Source of the DNA: Setoptus koraiensis
Lineage: Eukaryota > Arthropoda
NCBI GenBank assembly: GCA_048013815.1
Contig: CM106585.1
Coordinates: 15,872,001-15,936,000 of the forward strand
DNA length: 64,000 nucleotides
Direction: 5' to 3'
Below, piece after piece: positions 24,475 to 35,179 of this stretch. The notes beneath the pieces were generated by a model. That model was not told the origin of the DNA and did no database searches. It worked only from the letters and a program-made list of their open reading frames with translations. Within the stretch, counting starts at the first letter, position 1. Each line of letters begins with the position of its first letter. Made by a program: the position numbers and the translations under genes.

Positions 24475-27393
24475 ATGGAGGCCAACAAAGAGAGTGACAT
24501 TGGTCTCCAGATAGGGTCTAGAGACCAATCGATAATAGTGTATAAGAGCCTAGAAGAAGTATGCCGCAATCGGTTCGTTTATGCAACAACAATTAAGCTA
24601 AATTGTCCTCTGCTCACATCTAGAACAAATACAAGAGTGACATCATCACAGCATCAATCAGCAACAATTAATCACAAACAAATAATGCGAACACATCATC
24701 ATCACCATTTGTACAGGCAGCACAATCATGAGTGTTATAATAAGCGCAGTCTGTTATCACCATTGTTCCTAACGATGCTAATAATGTTTATTGTGGCATT
24801 CAAAATAGTCAAAGCCAACCACGATATTGAAAACAATAGATCAACAATAGACAGTCAGCAACAGCAGCAGCACCAGAGGCCCAGTTTCGAATCATATGCT
24901 CCGTCATCGGTGGACCAGTGGTCGATGTACGATAGAGACGGCCACCAAGACACCGCAGCGTCCGCGGGCGCGTTCAACAGCAACAACGAAAAGCACAACA
25001 ACGGATCCGATGTCGACCAAGCAATCATTGAACCAGTCAACTATAAGAGCAGAGAAGATGCGAAAAAGAAATCGTCGGCCAGATACCATGGGCGCACACC
25101 TCAAACGTCGTCGGCCAAAGCTGGCAATTATGACGATATGGCCAGTTCGGCAAATAAACAGCAGCAACAGCAACAGCTAGAAAGCGGTGATATATCAACT
25201 ACTTCGTCGTCTCTGGCCGACAGCGCCGGCAACGAGCAGCAACAACAGCATCAATACGGCAATTTGCAAATGCACGCCGAAACAACCTCGTCGCCCACAA
25301 TTCCAGACGATTCACCGACCAGTCTGCTGCAAGTGGACCCATCGCCGGGCTACAACGGCAAAGAGTCATCGATGGGGTTCATCGATCGGGCCAGATCGGA
25401 CCATCAACTGGCCACCGCAAGCGGTAGCGACAACACCAAGGTGAATGGCATCAATCATTATGGCAACAGTGGCGACCCGGTGGACTACACGAGGGCGACC
25501 AATCAGGAGCATGTGGACGGTAACGGCGATGCAAACACAAACGAGTCAAGCGGCACCAACATCAACAAAGCTCAACAACAACAAACCACCGACTGGGACC
25601 CCATCGACACCAACACCAAGCAAGTGCCAGCAACAAACACAGTGGCGACAACGAATCATCGCCACAAACAAACGAACAGGGATCGTCATCACGAGGTAAG
25701 CTCGGCGCAGCCCCTGATAATTTCGCACAAGGACAGAACGAACGAGCTGGTTGATTGGCAACAGCAGCAGCCACCGCATAGACAAAGCAACAAACAACAA
25801 TCCAGCGACGACTACCCAAATTTATCCGCCGACGGCGACAGTCCGACTGCCCACAAGCCAGCACATTCCAGGTATATTGGCCATGCCAGGCAATACAGTG
25901 TGTATAATGGGGCCCAAGCGCAAGAGCAGCAGCAGCCCCATTATATCGCGTCGGAGTGGCAGAATTCTCTGGACCAGGAGGCCGAAACAAACAGCAACCA
26001 CAATCAGCAGCACCACCACAGACAGGTGAAAGCGGCCTCATCGCATCACCGTCAGCAGCAGCAGCCGACATATCCGAAGGCGCTGACCGGCGTGAGTGGC
26101 GGCTTTCAGCGGTACGCGCCGTCGGGCAGTCCCAGTGTGTTGTTGTCCGCATCAAACGCCAATAGTGCCCACCATCATTCGTCGCGATACGCCGGCACCG
26201 GTGACATTGAGCTGGCCAGCGTTGCCCGCGCATCACAAACACGAGCGCCCATCGAGCAGGCGAGCGCGACGCCCCAAGACCAAGACAGCGCCCGAATGCA
26301 CGAGCAGGCCGAGCCCGCCACGGGTCCCAACTCGCCCGGCGGCACAAGCCCCAATTCGCTGGCCAGCACCGGACGAACCGGACGACCGGTCAACCGGCAA
26401 CAGATCAGATATTACCTGGTGCAGCAGCAGCCCAGTCAGCAGGCGAGCAAGCTCACGAGCAACGACAACAACAGCAACAGCGTGGTCGGCATCTTGAGGG
26501 CGCCCGCGGGCGCCCAGCACCAATCAGTGTTACATAACCAGCAGCAGCAGCGACCACAACAGGTGGCCACGTCCAGCACGCAACACATTCTGTACCACGT
26601 GCCGCTGGTGTCCGCGGCCGGCCGACTGGTCAGCGCGGGCCCGAGCGCGCCCGGCCCCCTGCTGGCCAGCTCCATCGGGCAGCTGCAGTACACCGAGAGC
26701 GGGCCCCAGCGCGTCGGTCACAGCAGCGCCTCGCCAATCAATTATGACACAGCAGCGGCACCGGGCAACCTGTTTCCGGCGTCCAGCAACAACAACAACA
26801 ACAATGCCAATCGTCAATATCGGCACTTTATGGCGCCCAAATCCCGATCAGCTGTTCACCTGGCCAAGATGAACAGGGGCGATCGGGAGCGACGAACCGA
26901 GCTTGTGTGGTCGAGCGGCGGCGGCTCCAGCAACGACCAGCTGGCGTCGCCCTCAAATCAGCAGGACGATCTCGACGATCAGCCGCAAACTATTCAGATA
27001 ACGGCCGTGCCCAATTTGGGCCTGCAGGCGCCCGGTTTCTTTGGCAACGGATTCGCCAATGGCTTCGGAAATGGCTTCGGCAACGGCCTAGTGGGCGGCT
27101 TCAACGGAATGAACGGATTCAATTTGGTGGGCACCGCGCTCGATCCAAGCGGCCGCCAGGTACTGCTGGTGAACGCGGCACCAGCGGCCCCCCAACGGCG
27201 CCTCATCGATTGGTCCGTTTGGCCCATATTGCTGGCGCTGGCCTTTCCATTGATAATAGGCGCCATGTTTGTGCCCATATTTCTAAAGAGTCTCATGTTT
27301 CTCATACAGATACTGCAAATATTGGGCCTGTTGTTGCCCGCATCGTCGGCGGCCATCACCCATCTGGCCCAGAGTCAAGTGAGCAAAACATGA
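24475..27393 (+). CDS. Large Gln/Asn/Ser-rich membrane or secreted protein, unknown
   Basis: Continuous 972-residue ORF (ATG 24475). A hydrophobic segment at 93-113 (SLLSPLFLTMLIMFIVAFKIVKA) would act as signal peptide or anchor; an in-frame ATG at 24685 (Met71) gives a more conventional signal sequence. Then follow about 750 low-complexity residues with CAG/CAA-coded Gln runs, His pairs and Ser/Asn tracts. Near residue 845 the sequence changes to an orderly Gly/Phe/Asn repeat (FGNGFANGFGNGFGNG), then WSVWPILLALAFPLIIGAMF and further hydrophobic segments (about 904-955). Family not recognised; the FGNG repeat and hydrophobic end recall extracellular-matrix or cuticle-type proteins. Strong donor-like sites (for example GAG|GTAAGC near 25695) mean introns could be hidden inside the open frame. 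Confidence 0.65.
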   Translation: MEANKESDIGLQIGSRDQSIIVYKSLEEVCRNRFVYATTIKLNCPLLTSRTNTRVTSSQHQSATINHKQIMRTHHHHHLYRQHNHECYNKRSLLSPLFLTMLIMFIVAFKIVKANHDIENNRSTIDSQQQQQHQRPSFESYAPSSVDQWSMYDRDGHQDTAASAGAFNSNNEKHNNGSDVDQAIIEPVNYKSREDAKKKSSARYHGRTPQTSSAKAGNYDDMASSANKQQQQQQLESGDISTTSSSLADSAGNEQQQQHQYGNLQMHAETTSSPTIPDDSPTSLLQVDPSPGYNGKESSMGFIDRARSDHQLATASGSDNTKVNGINHYGNSGDPVDYTRATNQEHVDGNGDANTNESSGTNINKAQQQQTTDWDPIDTNTKQVPATNTVATTNHRHKQTNRDRHHEVSSAQPLIISHKDRTNELVDWQQQQPPHRQSNKQQSSDDYPNLSADGDSPTAHKPAHSRYIGHARQYSVYNGAQAQEQQQPHYIASEWQNSLDQEAETNSNHNQQHHHRQVKAASSHHRQQQQPTYPKALTGVSGGFQRYAPSGSPSVLLSASNANSAHHHSSRYAGTGDIELASVARASQTRAPIEQASATPQDQDSARMHEQAEPATGPNSPGGTSPNSLASTGRTGRPVNRQQIRYYLVQQQPSQQASKLTSNDNNSNSVVGILRAPAGAQHQSVLHNQQQQRPQQVATSSTQHILYHVPLVSAAGRLVSAGPSAPGPLLASSIGQLQYTESGPQRVGHSSASPINYDTAAAPGNLFPASSNNNNNNANRQYRHFMAPKSRSAVHLAKMNRGDRERRTELVWSSGGGSSNDQLASPSNQQDDLDDQPQTIQITAVPNLGLQAPGFFGNGFANGFGNGFGNGLVGGFNGMNGFNLVGTALDPSGRQVLLVNAAPAAPQRRLIDWSVWPILLALAFPLIIGAMFVPIFLKSLMFLIQILQILGLLLPASSAAITHLAQSQVSKT

Positions 27394-27484
27394 CCAGTTA
27401 CATAACTATTTATTACTATTATTTATTTACTATTTCATCAGCGTGGTCAGCATCGTATGTCAATATTTGCTATTTTATCATTAT

Positions 27485-27626
27485 ATGTCACTATTATGTC
27501 ATCCTATGCCACTATTATGTCATCACGTGTCACTATTATGTCATCATGTGTCACGTGCTGCCTGCTGGCTTACCAGTAACCAGGCTCGCGTAACCAGGCT
27601 CGCGTAACCAGGCTCACGTGACCAGG
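27485..27626. repeat. Two adjacent tandem arrays (21 bp x 3.5; 14 bp x 3.6)
   Basis: Units at 27485, 27506 and 27527 share the core CACTATTATGTCATC, then break off in GTGTCACGTG. Starting at 27576, GTAACCAGGCTCGC repeats at 27590 and 27604 and partially at 27618. Confidence 0.88.
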
Positions 27627-28100
27627 TTGGTGAAGCGACAGGTAAATTGTAAGCTCGCAAATTGTGAGCAAATTGTAAATTGTGTCAGGTCGCGCGTTGC
27701 ACGCGCCAGCTTGCGTAACACGCACACCGCGTCCGGTATGACAGAAATAGCATAACAGTATCAGGTGTATAATAAAGTAAGTTAACGGCCAACATTGCCA
27801 ACGTGGCAACTTTTGTGTTCGGGTGTTCGCTGGTATCGACAAAGAGTCGCGAGGAGCCCTGCAACGAGGCTCGCATCGCATTTATCTGCCAGATAATATC
27901 GGGCCTGCATTTGCAGCGCGCCACGAGCTGACGAGCGCCACGAGCCTCAAATATGGTCGGCAAGGCAGTATATTTTTATGCTGGCTAGATATGTCACATA
28001 TGGCGCCATTATAAATGTGTGCGCACGGATGCGGGCATTTATCCATTTATCCATTCATTCATTTATCCATTTATCCAGATATCGGCCTCTGACTCGGAGG

Positions 28101-28136
28101 CCGTGAGCTGTGGGCCCCACAGCCCACAGCTCACGG
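28101..28136. repeat. Inverted repeat, 14-bp perfect arms, 8-nt loop
   Basis: CCGTGAGCTGTGGG (28101-28114) pairs exactly with 28123-28136. The loop can also pair with part of the arm (GTGGGCCCCAC). Confidence 0.9.
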
Positions 28137-28205
28137 GCTCACAGTTGCTCTAGGCTGGCTGGGCTGCTGGAAATGATTAATAGGCTGTGGCTTTGGTGCG
28201 CCTCG

Positions 28206-28239
28206 CTGGCATATGGCACCTAAACGTGCCATATGCCAG
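28206..28239. repeat. Inverted repeat, 14-bp perfect arms, 6-nt loop
   Basis: CTGGCATATGGCAC (28206-28219), loop CTAAAC, then its exact reverse complement at 28226-28239. It lies only 70 bp from the previous hairpin. Confidence 0.9.
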
Positions 28240-29765
28240 AGATACGGCGAGTGCAGTTGCTGTTGTTGCTGCCGATCGGTTGTGGGCTGGCAAATGGGCC
28301 CCCGATCGCGATTCGGGGGGCCAAAGTTAGAACTGTGATTACTATGTTGTTGTATTAGATTAACAGCGGTGGCCGTGCATTGTTGAGAGTTATTGCGTGC
28401 CAAGCCGGTCGATTGTCGCTGACGGAAGTGGGACCGAAGCCATGGTGTGTCGATGGCCGGCTATTGGCTGTTAATCGGATCAATCATGCCCGTTGCGATC
28501 CGGTTGCGCTAGCAGGCACTATATCATATTACCATAATGCCATTACATATATTAAATTAAATGTGCCACATACAGCTCGTTGCATACAACCGGCCAGGCT
28601 CCCCCGCGATTCGACTCCACTGAGAGCCGTTCGAAGGCGGGGGGGGGGGGCTCGCCTCGGCGAATTATTCTCAGTGTCGGGCTTCTTTTTTGTTGCGAGG
28701 CTCCATCGAGTTGCCAAGCGGGCGGCCTGGGCAGCAGCATCGCATATCAGTCTATGGGGCCGATATATAATGCCGATGTAACAGCCATTGTGTAGGTATA
28801 AACAGTCACGTCTCTGGCGAGTCTCTCGCTCGACCCGCTTTACCGTTCGCCCGAGTGGGCCCAACGAGGGGCAACACACATTTGGTGATACACACATTTG
28901 GCAAGACAGCGCCCACGAGTGAGCGGACGCTTGGGCCCCATTGGATTCTTTTGTCGCGTGTCTTCACAGCAACGACAAAAGAAGTGGGGCCCACTGGTCA
29001 CCGTGAATAGCAACAACATTGTTGTCTGGCGCGCTCACCTTGATGGCCTCGCTCACTTGTCGGCTTGTTGTTGGGCTCGTTGTCGCCTGGCTGGCGGCGC
29101 CCCGTTCTGTGTGTGTGTGTCGCCTGGCGCGTGTCGGATATCCGAACGCTAACAAAACGCAAACGCAAGCATACAAACGACACGATCCGCCGACTAGCTC
29201 GAAAACAAGCCTGTCGGCTGATTGTGCTATGCGCGCCAAGGGGCACGGGCCCCACAGCGGCACCAGCAGCGCCACTGGCCCATTGAAATGAATGAAATTA
29301 ATAGACAGGCTTCGTTATTTACTTCGTCGGTGTGCTTGTGCGCGGGCCCCAAATTTAAAATGACAGATCCTTGTCCGTATTGTTACGTCATAAGTGACTG
29401 ACACAAACACAAACACAAACGCAGCACAGTTATTTTCGTCGCTTGCAATTACTGTTATATAAGAGTCAACTTTTGTCTATCCGACACACGGCAACTTTTT
29501 AACATTGTGCCTGTTACGTAATAATACACACACACACACACACTATAAATAATCGACAACAAACGCCACTATGTGTGGGCGCATTGTAGTTGTCTAATTA
29601 GCAGGGCAGCGTAAGAAGCGCAAAAGTGTCAGCTCGCAACTCACAATTGTCATTCGAATTCCTTTGTTGAATTCCAGTGAAAAACACGCACACATCATTA
29701 CTATTGCCACTACCGATAGCCGCCGGTTGCTAAATGAGACAAATAAAAAAAATCAATCACCAACG

Positions 29766-30273
29766 ATGCCGCCATCAACAAACGAAACAACGACGAAAAT
29801 ATTTAGCGCGCGCTTGGCAAGCTCCTATTGTCTATTGCTCGTGTTATGGGTGCACGGCGTCAACGCAAAGGGTGGCGGAAAACGCACCTATGGCTCAAAG
29901 TCGCAGAGTGCCTCGCAATCGCAAAATCTAGGTAAGAGCATGCCCCCCGCCGATGTCACATATGGCACCGATAAACTAATGCCAACTGACCACTGGTCAG
30001 TTGGCTAACAATAATTGACTCACGTTGAACACACGCACAATCGGCCCGCTATGTACATGCTTTAATTAAGCCTCTTAATCAATCCCAATCATCCTCACCG
30101 AACCATCCGTAGATTGCACCGACCAAAGCTGCATTGACTCAACCTCGTGGGCCTCATTCTTCGCGGCCACACTTGCTCTGGTAGGACCCTTATGCCTATT
30201 GCTGGCGCTCATTTTGGTAATAAAACTGTGCTATGCCAGGATTCACCCAAATCTGCTCGAAGTGGACGCATGA
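29766..30273 (+). CDS. Small single-pass membrane protein, 108 aa, two exons
   Basis: Exons 29766-29931 and 30113-30273, with a GT-AG intron of 181 nt in phase 1. The second exon is short but fits: the junction makes Asp56, and the open frame continues to TGA at 30271. The product has a signal peptide (about 14-34, YCLLLVLWVHGVNA), a short basic and Ser/Gln-rich exposed part (KGGGKRTYGSKSQSASQSQN), two cysteines in DCTDQSCIDST, one membrane span (about 70-93) and a 12-15 residue tail. This predicts a tiny type I membrane protein, family unknown. The frame is open upstream to about 29664 but without another ATG. An out-of-frame ATG at 29734 opens an ORF overlapping the start, which could reduce translation. 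Confidence 0.6.
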
Positions 30274-30702
30274 GACACATCACTGTCGCTGGCAACTCAA
30301 TCAAATCCAGGTTGTGACCTTGGGGCGCCATGTCCAATCAATGCGTGCGCCCCAATATTTTATCCCAATTTTATCATTAAGCTCTCATAAAAATTTAAAC
30401 CAGTAGACGTACACGTTGCGCTTTGCACACACACACAAATTAGTTTAGTCCGGTTCGAATTTCTGAAATTGATTGATCCTTCTAATTAGTCGACATGAGA
30501 GCAGTCAGGTAACATTTTGACTTTATTTACATACAGAAGCGTGTGTTATGTAAACGATAAGACTGCACTATATATATATATATATATATATATCTAATAC
30601 TCTGCTACTATGAACAATATCAACCGATCGCACTTTTGGTGCTGAGTAACAACGTCAGTATCAGATTCGGGGTCCTGTGGGCGCTACATGGCCAGTAAGC
30701 TG
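30274..30702. other. Short intergenic region between convergent genes
   Basis: 3' flanks of the small membrane-protein gene and of the acyltransferase. Contains an AT dinucleotide run at about 30568-30592. No other feature seen. Confidence 0.5.
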
Positions 30703-31966
30703 CTAAGCCTCTTTTCTGGCCGCATCTTTCTCTTCCACATCTGCTTGGAACATTATCCAGTTCAGATAAAAGTAGCCTATTAAAAAGAATATCGCCGTCA
30801 CGGTAGAACCGTAAAATGTTCCGTAGTAAATATACAAATTGACGATCCACATTATCAGAGGAACAAACGTGAACAATGTCCAAAAGATCCAGTTACCTAA
30901 TGAACTCCATCTTGGCTTATAGGGGCGATCGTCGATGACGCCAGGAAATCTTTTGTGCTTGTTGAAATATTCCTGATATTCATCCTTTTTAATATACAGA
31001 TTTCTTAGCCACGCGGCACATTCTTCGTCTCCGTCCGGCACGTCAGTTATGTTGAGCCTGTGAAAATACATGTGACCTTTGGCTTGTAGGCCCCGTTTGG
31101 TGATATCGGCCAAGTTGAGTGCGCCATCGTGCTCATAAGCAACTTGAACATCGTAAATATTAACAGAATCTGGTTGATTTTTTTCGCGCAATCGTTGTTT
31201 CAGATGCTTTATCACTGCCACGAAACCCTTCGTTCTAGGAATAAGATGAAATTTGGGCGCTTCCATATTTCTCTCTTGTGCAAACTTAATACTACCCTCT
31301 AGTCTGTCTTTGGTGAATCGGGCTCCCTCGCAGAAGAAAGTGCAAACCATTGGGTCGTATTTGAGTAGTATATCAATATAGTTGCTTAGGCCGTGCTTAT
31401 CCTTTTCCCAATTTCTGTCGAGAAATATCTGATCGCTCATAGCCCACGTCCAGCCAACAACAGGAATGTATTTGAGATCTTTCTTCAACATGGCCTTGCA
31501 TGCCTGGCAGTTGTTCATGAGATTGAGATATACAAATGAATAGAGAGTTAGTATATGTCGATTGTCATCAAAAGATATTCATGCAGAAATTCAATGATTA
31601 TTATATATTTACCGCAAGATTGTTGTTTTTCTCTGTGACAAGCCAGGCGCCTACCCAATCCAGTTCGTAGCCGTGATTTGCCAAGAAGATGCCGTTCTGA
31701 TTGAACAAATCGCCTTGCAATTCCTTTTTGCTGTAATATGTAGTAAAATGGGCATTGTAGAACCAATCAAAACAGGCGACTATTTGCGACCAGCTTGAGT
31801 ACATCAGGTAATAGTTTATATCACAGAATAATCTGAAGTTAATTCGTCGCACTAGCAGGTAATTGACCAGTTGTAACAGGTTGATAACAATGCCACTCCA
31901 TAGGAAAGTTATGATGGTCACCAACGTGACCAATCGGATAAATATGAGCCTCAATGTGCTTGTCAT
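30703..31966 (-). CDS. 1-acyl-glycerol-3-phosphate acyltransferase (AGPAT3/4 type)
   Basis: Minus-strand exons 31966-31613 and 31503-30703 give 384 residues. The intron (109 nt) has a TACTAAC branch-point-like sequence and joins NNNLA to ACKAMLKK without gap relative to the family. The enzyme acylates lysophosphatidic acid to phosphatidic acid in ER or Golgi membranes. Motif I is NHGYELD (97-103; NHx4D with the catalytic His). KYIPVVGWTW follows. Motif III is FCEGARFT (EGAR at 177-180; usually EGTR). PRTKGF and FPG come next, then two C-terminal membrane spans. An N-terminal span lies at about 8-33. Length is close to human AGPAT3 (376). The start at 31966 was chosen to fit family length; an upstream in-frame ATG at 32089 lies at or before the likely transcription start. 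Confidence 0.93.
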
Positions 31967-32092
31967 TATGGGCGCTGTTGGCTGTTGTAATGTGATGCAA
32001 TGTATGTATATAGATATACGCTCCAATTGAAGATGGTCTTTATGATAAAATGTCACTGTTTGTTGAATTAGAGCTATCGTTGTTGTCACTTG

Positions 32093-32100
32093 TATTTATA
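32093..32100 (-). promoter_or_regulatory. Likely TATA box of the acyltransferase gene
   Basis: Reads TATAAATA on the minus strand, about 127 nt upstream of the chosen ATG (31966). It is well placed for a TATA promoter with a short 5' UTR and argues against use of the upstream ATG at 32089. No clear initiator was identified. Confidence 0.4.
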
Positions 32101-33783
32101 CTAAATTATGGCCAATATTTGCTGTCAAAATATTGATGAGGTTGAATCCTAGATGAACGAGAGACAATGGTGATGAAAAGTTGAATAGGATTCAAGTTAG
32201 GGTCAGGATTGAATTTATTTCACTAAAAATTACGATGACTTGTATGGATATGATGATGATATGTTATAAAATTTATGACGATATGGTCTGAAAGAGTATT
32301 GATTGGCTATTAAAGTGTGTACCAGAAAAATCATTCATTTATGAATTGTGACGGGTGGTTGAAAACCTCTAACGTAGGGTCTTCGATATGTCTGTTGCTA
32401 TCGATCTATCATGTTGTTGTCGATATTATTCACGAAGATCGCTCTTGTTCGACACACCGCCGTCATAATCATCAAACTTATTTATAAACTTTACACTTAT
32501 TCGCTGAATACGGTTTGCATCGCGAACATGGTTTCGCTCACATATTCTTTGATTCAACTGCAATGTACAACACCACTCACAGTCAACAGACTCGACGCAA
32601 TCAATCACTTATGTTAATATTTATGAGATGATATAAATGTTTTGGCTTGTTTTAGATGAAATGTACGCAACTCATTGATGACAAGTTGTAGTTATTGCTG
32701 ATCATTGATGACGCGTAGCAACACCAGCTTGTGAGGCCCTCATATTGCGACTATTGTCTGTATGAACATCTCTCGGGTCGCCACTCGTATGTTACGTACG
32801 TAGCTGATATAAAATTTACGAAAACTAATAAAGTTCGCCTATAACATATCCATGGTGAACTAACACAATCGAAGCATGACATCTATGCCATTGGGGTCAG
32901 ACAGGTGTAACCATCTATCCTTGGAGGTCCGATGGATTCAATTAATCAATGCAACCCGATCGACACAGATTTCGCTTGTCTAGTAACAACACTGCTCCAA
33001 TATCAGATTTTTGTGTAACATGATACCTCACCCATGTCAAAAAAATCTTTGTGAACTCATTCGTGAGGGCGGCGCTGCTGCACAATGCAAGTCCGGTCTC
33101 AGTGGACCGGAGTGATGCTGATCGATCCATGCGTTTGTGGTACAACAAACGCAATCTAACGAAGGATGCTCTTAACAGAACACTGCAAGCTTCGTTGTGC
33201 ATTCCAGAGCGCTGCCAGCGTGCCAAGCGGATATTTATTGCACCTGTATTTCAGACACAACGCAATGATCACATCGTACATTGGGAACATGTGATTGGAT
33301 CCGCGATCCAGTTACGTTTATAACGGGGGGGGGGGGGCGGTGTCCAGCACGTACAATGTAACAGTGCGGTGCATGCGCCGTTGGTCCTCAATACGCAATC
33401 TTAGGTGTTGTGATTCGCAACTTGTGACACTGAAACAAGGCGCCAATTTTGAACAACTGACCAATTCAAAATGGGGCCCAAACGGGCTACCGTGGACAAT
33501 TGAATTCGACTGGCTAGCTAAACTGGGACACAATTTTCAGTTTGTTTTGAGATTACTATCAAGTTGAATGAAGATATACTCACGATGCTGCGGTTGCCAA
33601 CACAAACGTTCGGCTTTTGGTGAGACGAGGCACTTTACATTTGATTTTTCACACAGAAGATTTATCCGATTCGATGGTCCAACTTTTGGGCTTACAGTTG
33701 CTTCTTGGTCATAAATAGTTGACTGAGACTGGCAAGAAGAACTGAGAAACACATCAACTAGGGTGCTATTGACACCTCAACCA

Positions 33784-33786
33784 CTG

Positions 33787-33825
<39 letters not shown>
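33784..33825. repeat. CTA microsatellite
   Basis: Uninterrupted or nearly uninterrupted CTA/TAC triplets. The Leu/Ser/Thr homopolymer frames here are artefacts of the repeat. Confidence 0.9.
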
Positions 33826-34927
33826 TCTACGGTGTTGAGAGTGACTGACAAAAGCGATTGCGACGCCAAGAGGCTCTTGGTTTTCGAGACTGCTTGCGAT
33901 GTTTGTGGCCAGAAAAGAATATATATTATTCTTATGCGTGCTTGATAACAATGTCGTTGCATGTAATAACAGTGAGCAATGATTGTGTTGGCAAGACGGA
34001 GAAATTCTCTTGATTGCTGTCATGACTCATGAGGAATGAAGCAAAAGTGACTTGTGTGAGCTAGCAAGAGCAACTTTGCTGCACTTGTCTGGGCATATCG
34101 TGTTCTGATAGCTAGACGGCTAGATCAGAAACGTAGGCTTGTGTAAGCCGATGATATGTCATCTAACATATGTGTTTATGTAGATGTTGTTCCAATTGAT
34201 CAATTGTCGATTCGAAACAGGCAACAACGAAAAGCGAACATCGCAACAGAACGTCAGCAAACAACCAAAGTAGCGTCAAGAGTTTCAGACGACGCAACAA
34301 ACAGACAGTAGCAAGTGTGTTGTTTTGAGACTCTGTCAGAAGACTCTGTCAGAGCAAATGACAAGACTCGCTCATGTAGCGGTGCGTATCGAGCGGATAA
34401 TAATCGTAGAGACTCAATCGGATTTACCATCGGATCTGACATTTGCACGCTGGTACACGCACTGCATACATATTGTATGTTGTATTTATTCACTTGTATA
34501 TACAATTTATATCCAAAGGCAATAATAGAGTAACATTATATCGACATGAGCTGACAACATGACGTTGACACGACGATAGCTCCATAGGCAACGTGTCAGT
34601 GAACACTTGCCGGTGGTTGATATTACCACTACTACTTATACTTTTACAGCCAATTCAGCAGCAGCAGCTGATGAAGATCGCATAATTGTTGAGATAACGC
34701 TGTCAAGATCAGAAATATTAGCTCGTTGTTTACGTTGTTGTTCACTGGTATCGTTGTCGGTTTATTAGCAACCGCTTTCTTGGCAACCACTTTCTCGTCG
34801 CTTGTGCTGCGCCGTAATTGCTGCAACAACTGTCTACGATCTCAATAGCAACCGAAGTAAAGGGCAACGAAAAAGGTCGCCTATATCATGGCTTAGATTA
34901 TCATCGCTTCCTCGTCGTTCCACAATC

Positions 34928-35179
34928 ATGATCAACTTGTTTGTTTGTTGTTTGCTATTTGGAATATTTTTGTTCGTCTGTCAACAACACGGCCAAGATG
35001 AGGGAATATCCATCTCGAGTATCAGTCACTTCGAACGTGAATGTGATTTGGTACAGTTTGTTTGTTTGGCAAATTTCCGTTCACATGCGCTGCCTAGCCA
35101 AATGCCGATGACACTCGTGACACGAGCAATCATGATCGGCAACAGAGCCGCTGACAGTTGCGGGTGCCCACTGTCGTGA
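34928..35179 (+). CDS. Possible small secreted protein (weak)
   Basis: ATG 34928 opens an 83-residue frame whose first 22 residues (MINLFVCCLLFGIFLFVCQQHG) look like a signal peptide. Four cysteines follow, in ECDLVQFVC and SCGC. No homology is recognised, and neither upstream nor downstream sequence supports a gene structure, so it may be chance or one exon of a larger gene. Confidence 0.2.
   Translation: MINLFVCCLLFGIFLFVCQQHGQDEGISISSISHFERECDLVQFVCLANFRSHALPSQMPMTLVTRAIMIGNRAADSCGCPLS

Larger units (their letters stand above)
27394..29765. other. Gene-free stretch with arrays and clustered hairpins
   Basis: Contains the 21-bp and 14-bp arrays at 27485-27626, ATTTATCC repeats (about 28034-28078), the hairpin cluster at 28101-28239, a 10-base poly-G run near 28640, GGGCCCC words and a CA run near 29527-29543. 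The final 100 bases are probably 5' UTR of the small membrane-protein gene. No coding region supported. Confidence 0.5.

Noticed and set aside
25562-26347. 261-residue antisense frame inside the Q-rich gene
   Set aside because: Shadow of the sense frame. Its Cys/Trp/Arg-rich composition comes from reading CAG/CAA-rich DNA backwards.
30440-30470. B-box-like GGTTCGAAT
   Set aside because: No A-box or cloverleaf around it.
31504-31518. Acyltransferase second part starting at its own ATG (MNNCQ...)
   Set aside because: Joining at the CAG acceptor to the first exon gives a gap-free match to AGPAT. The extra residues are intron sequence.
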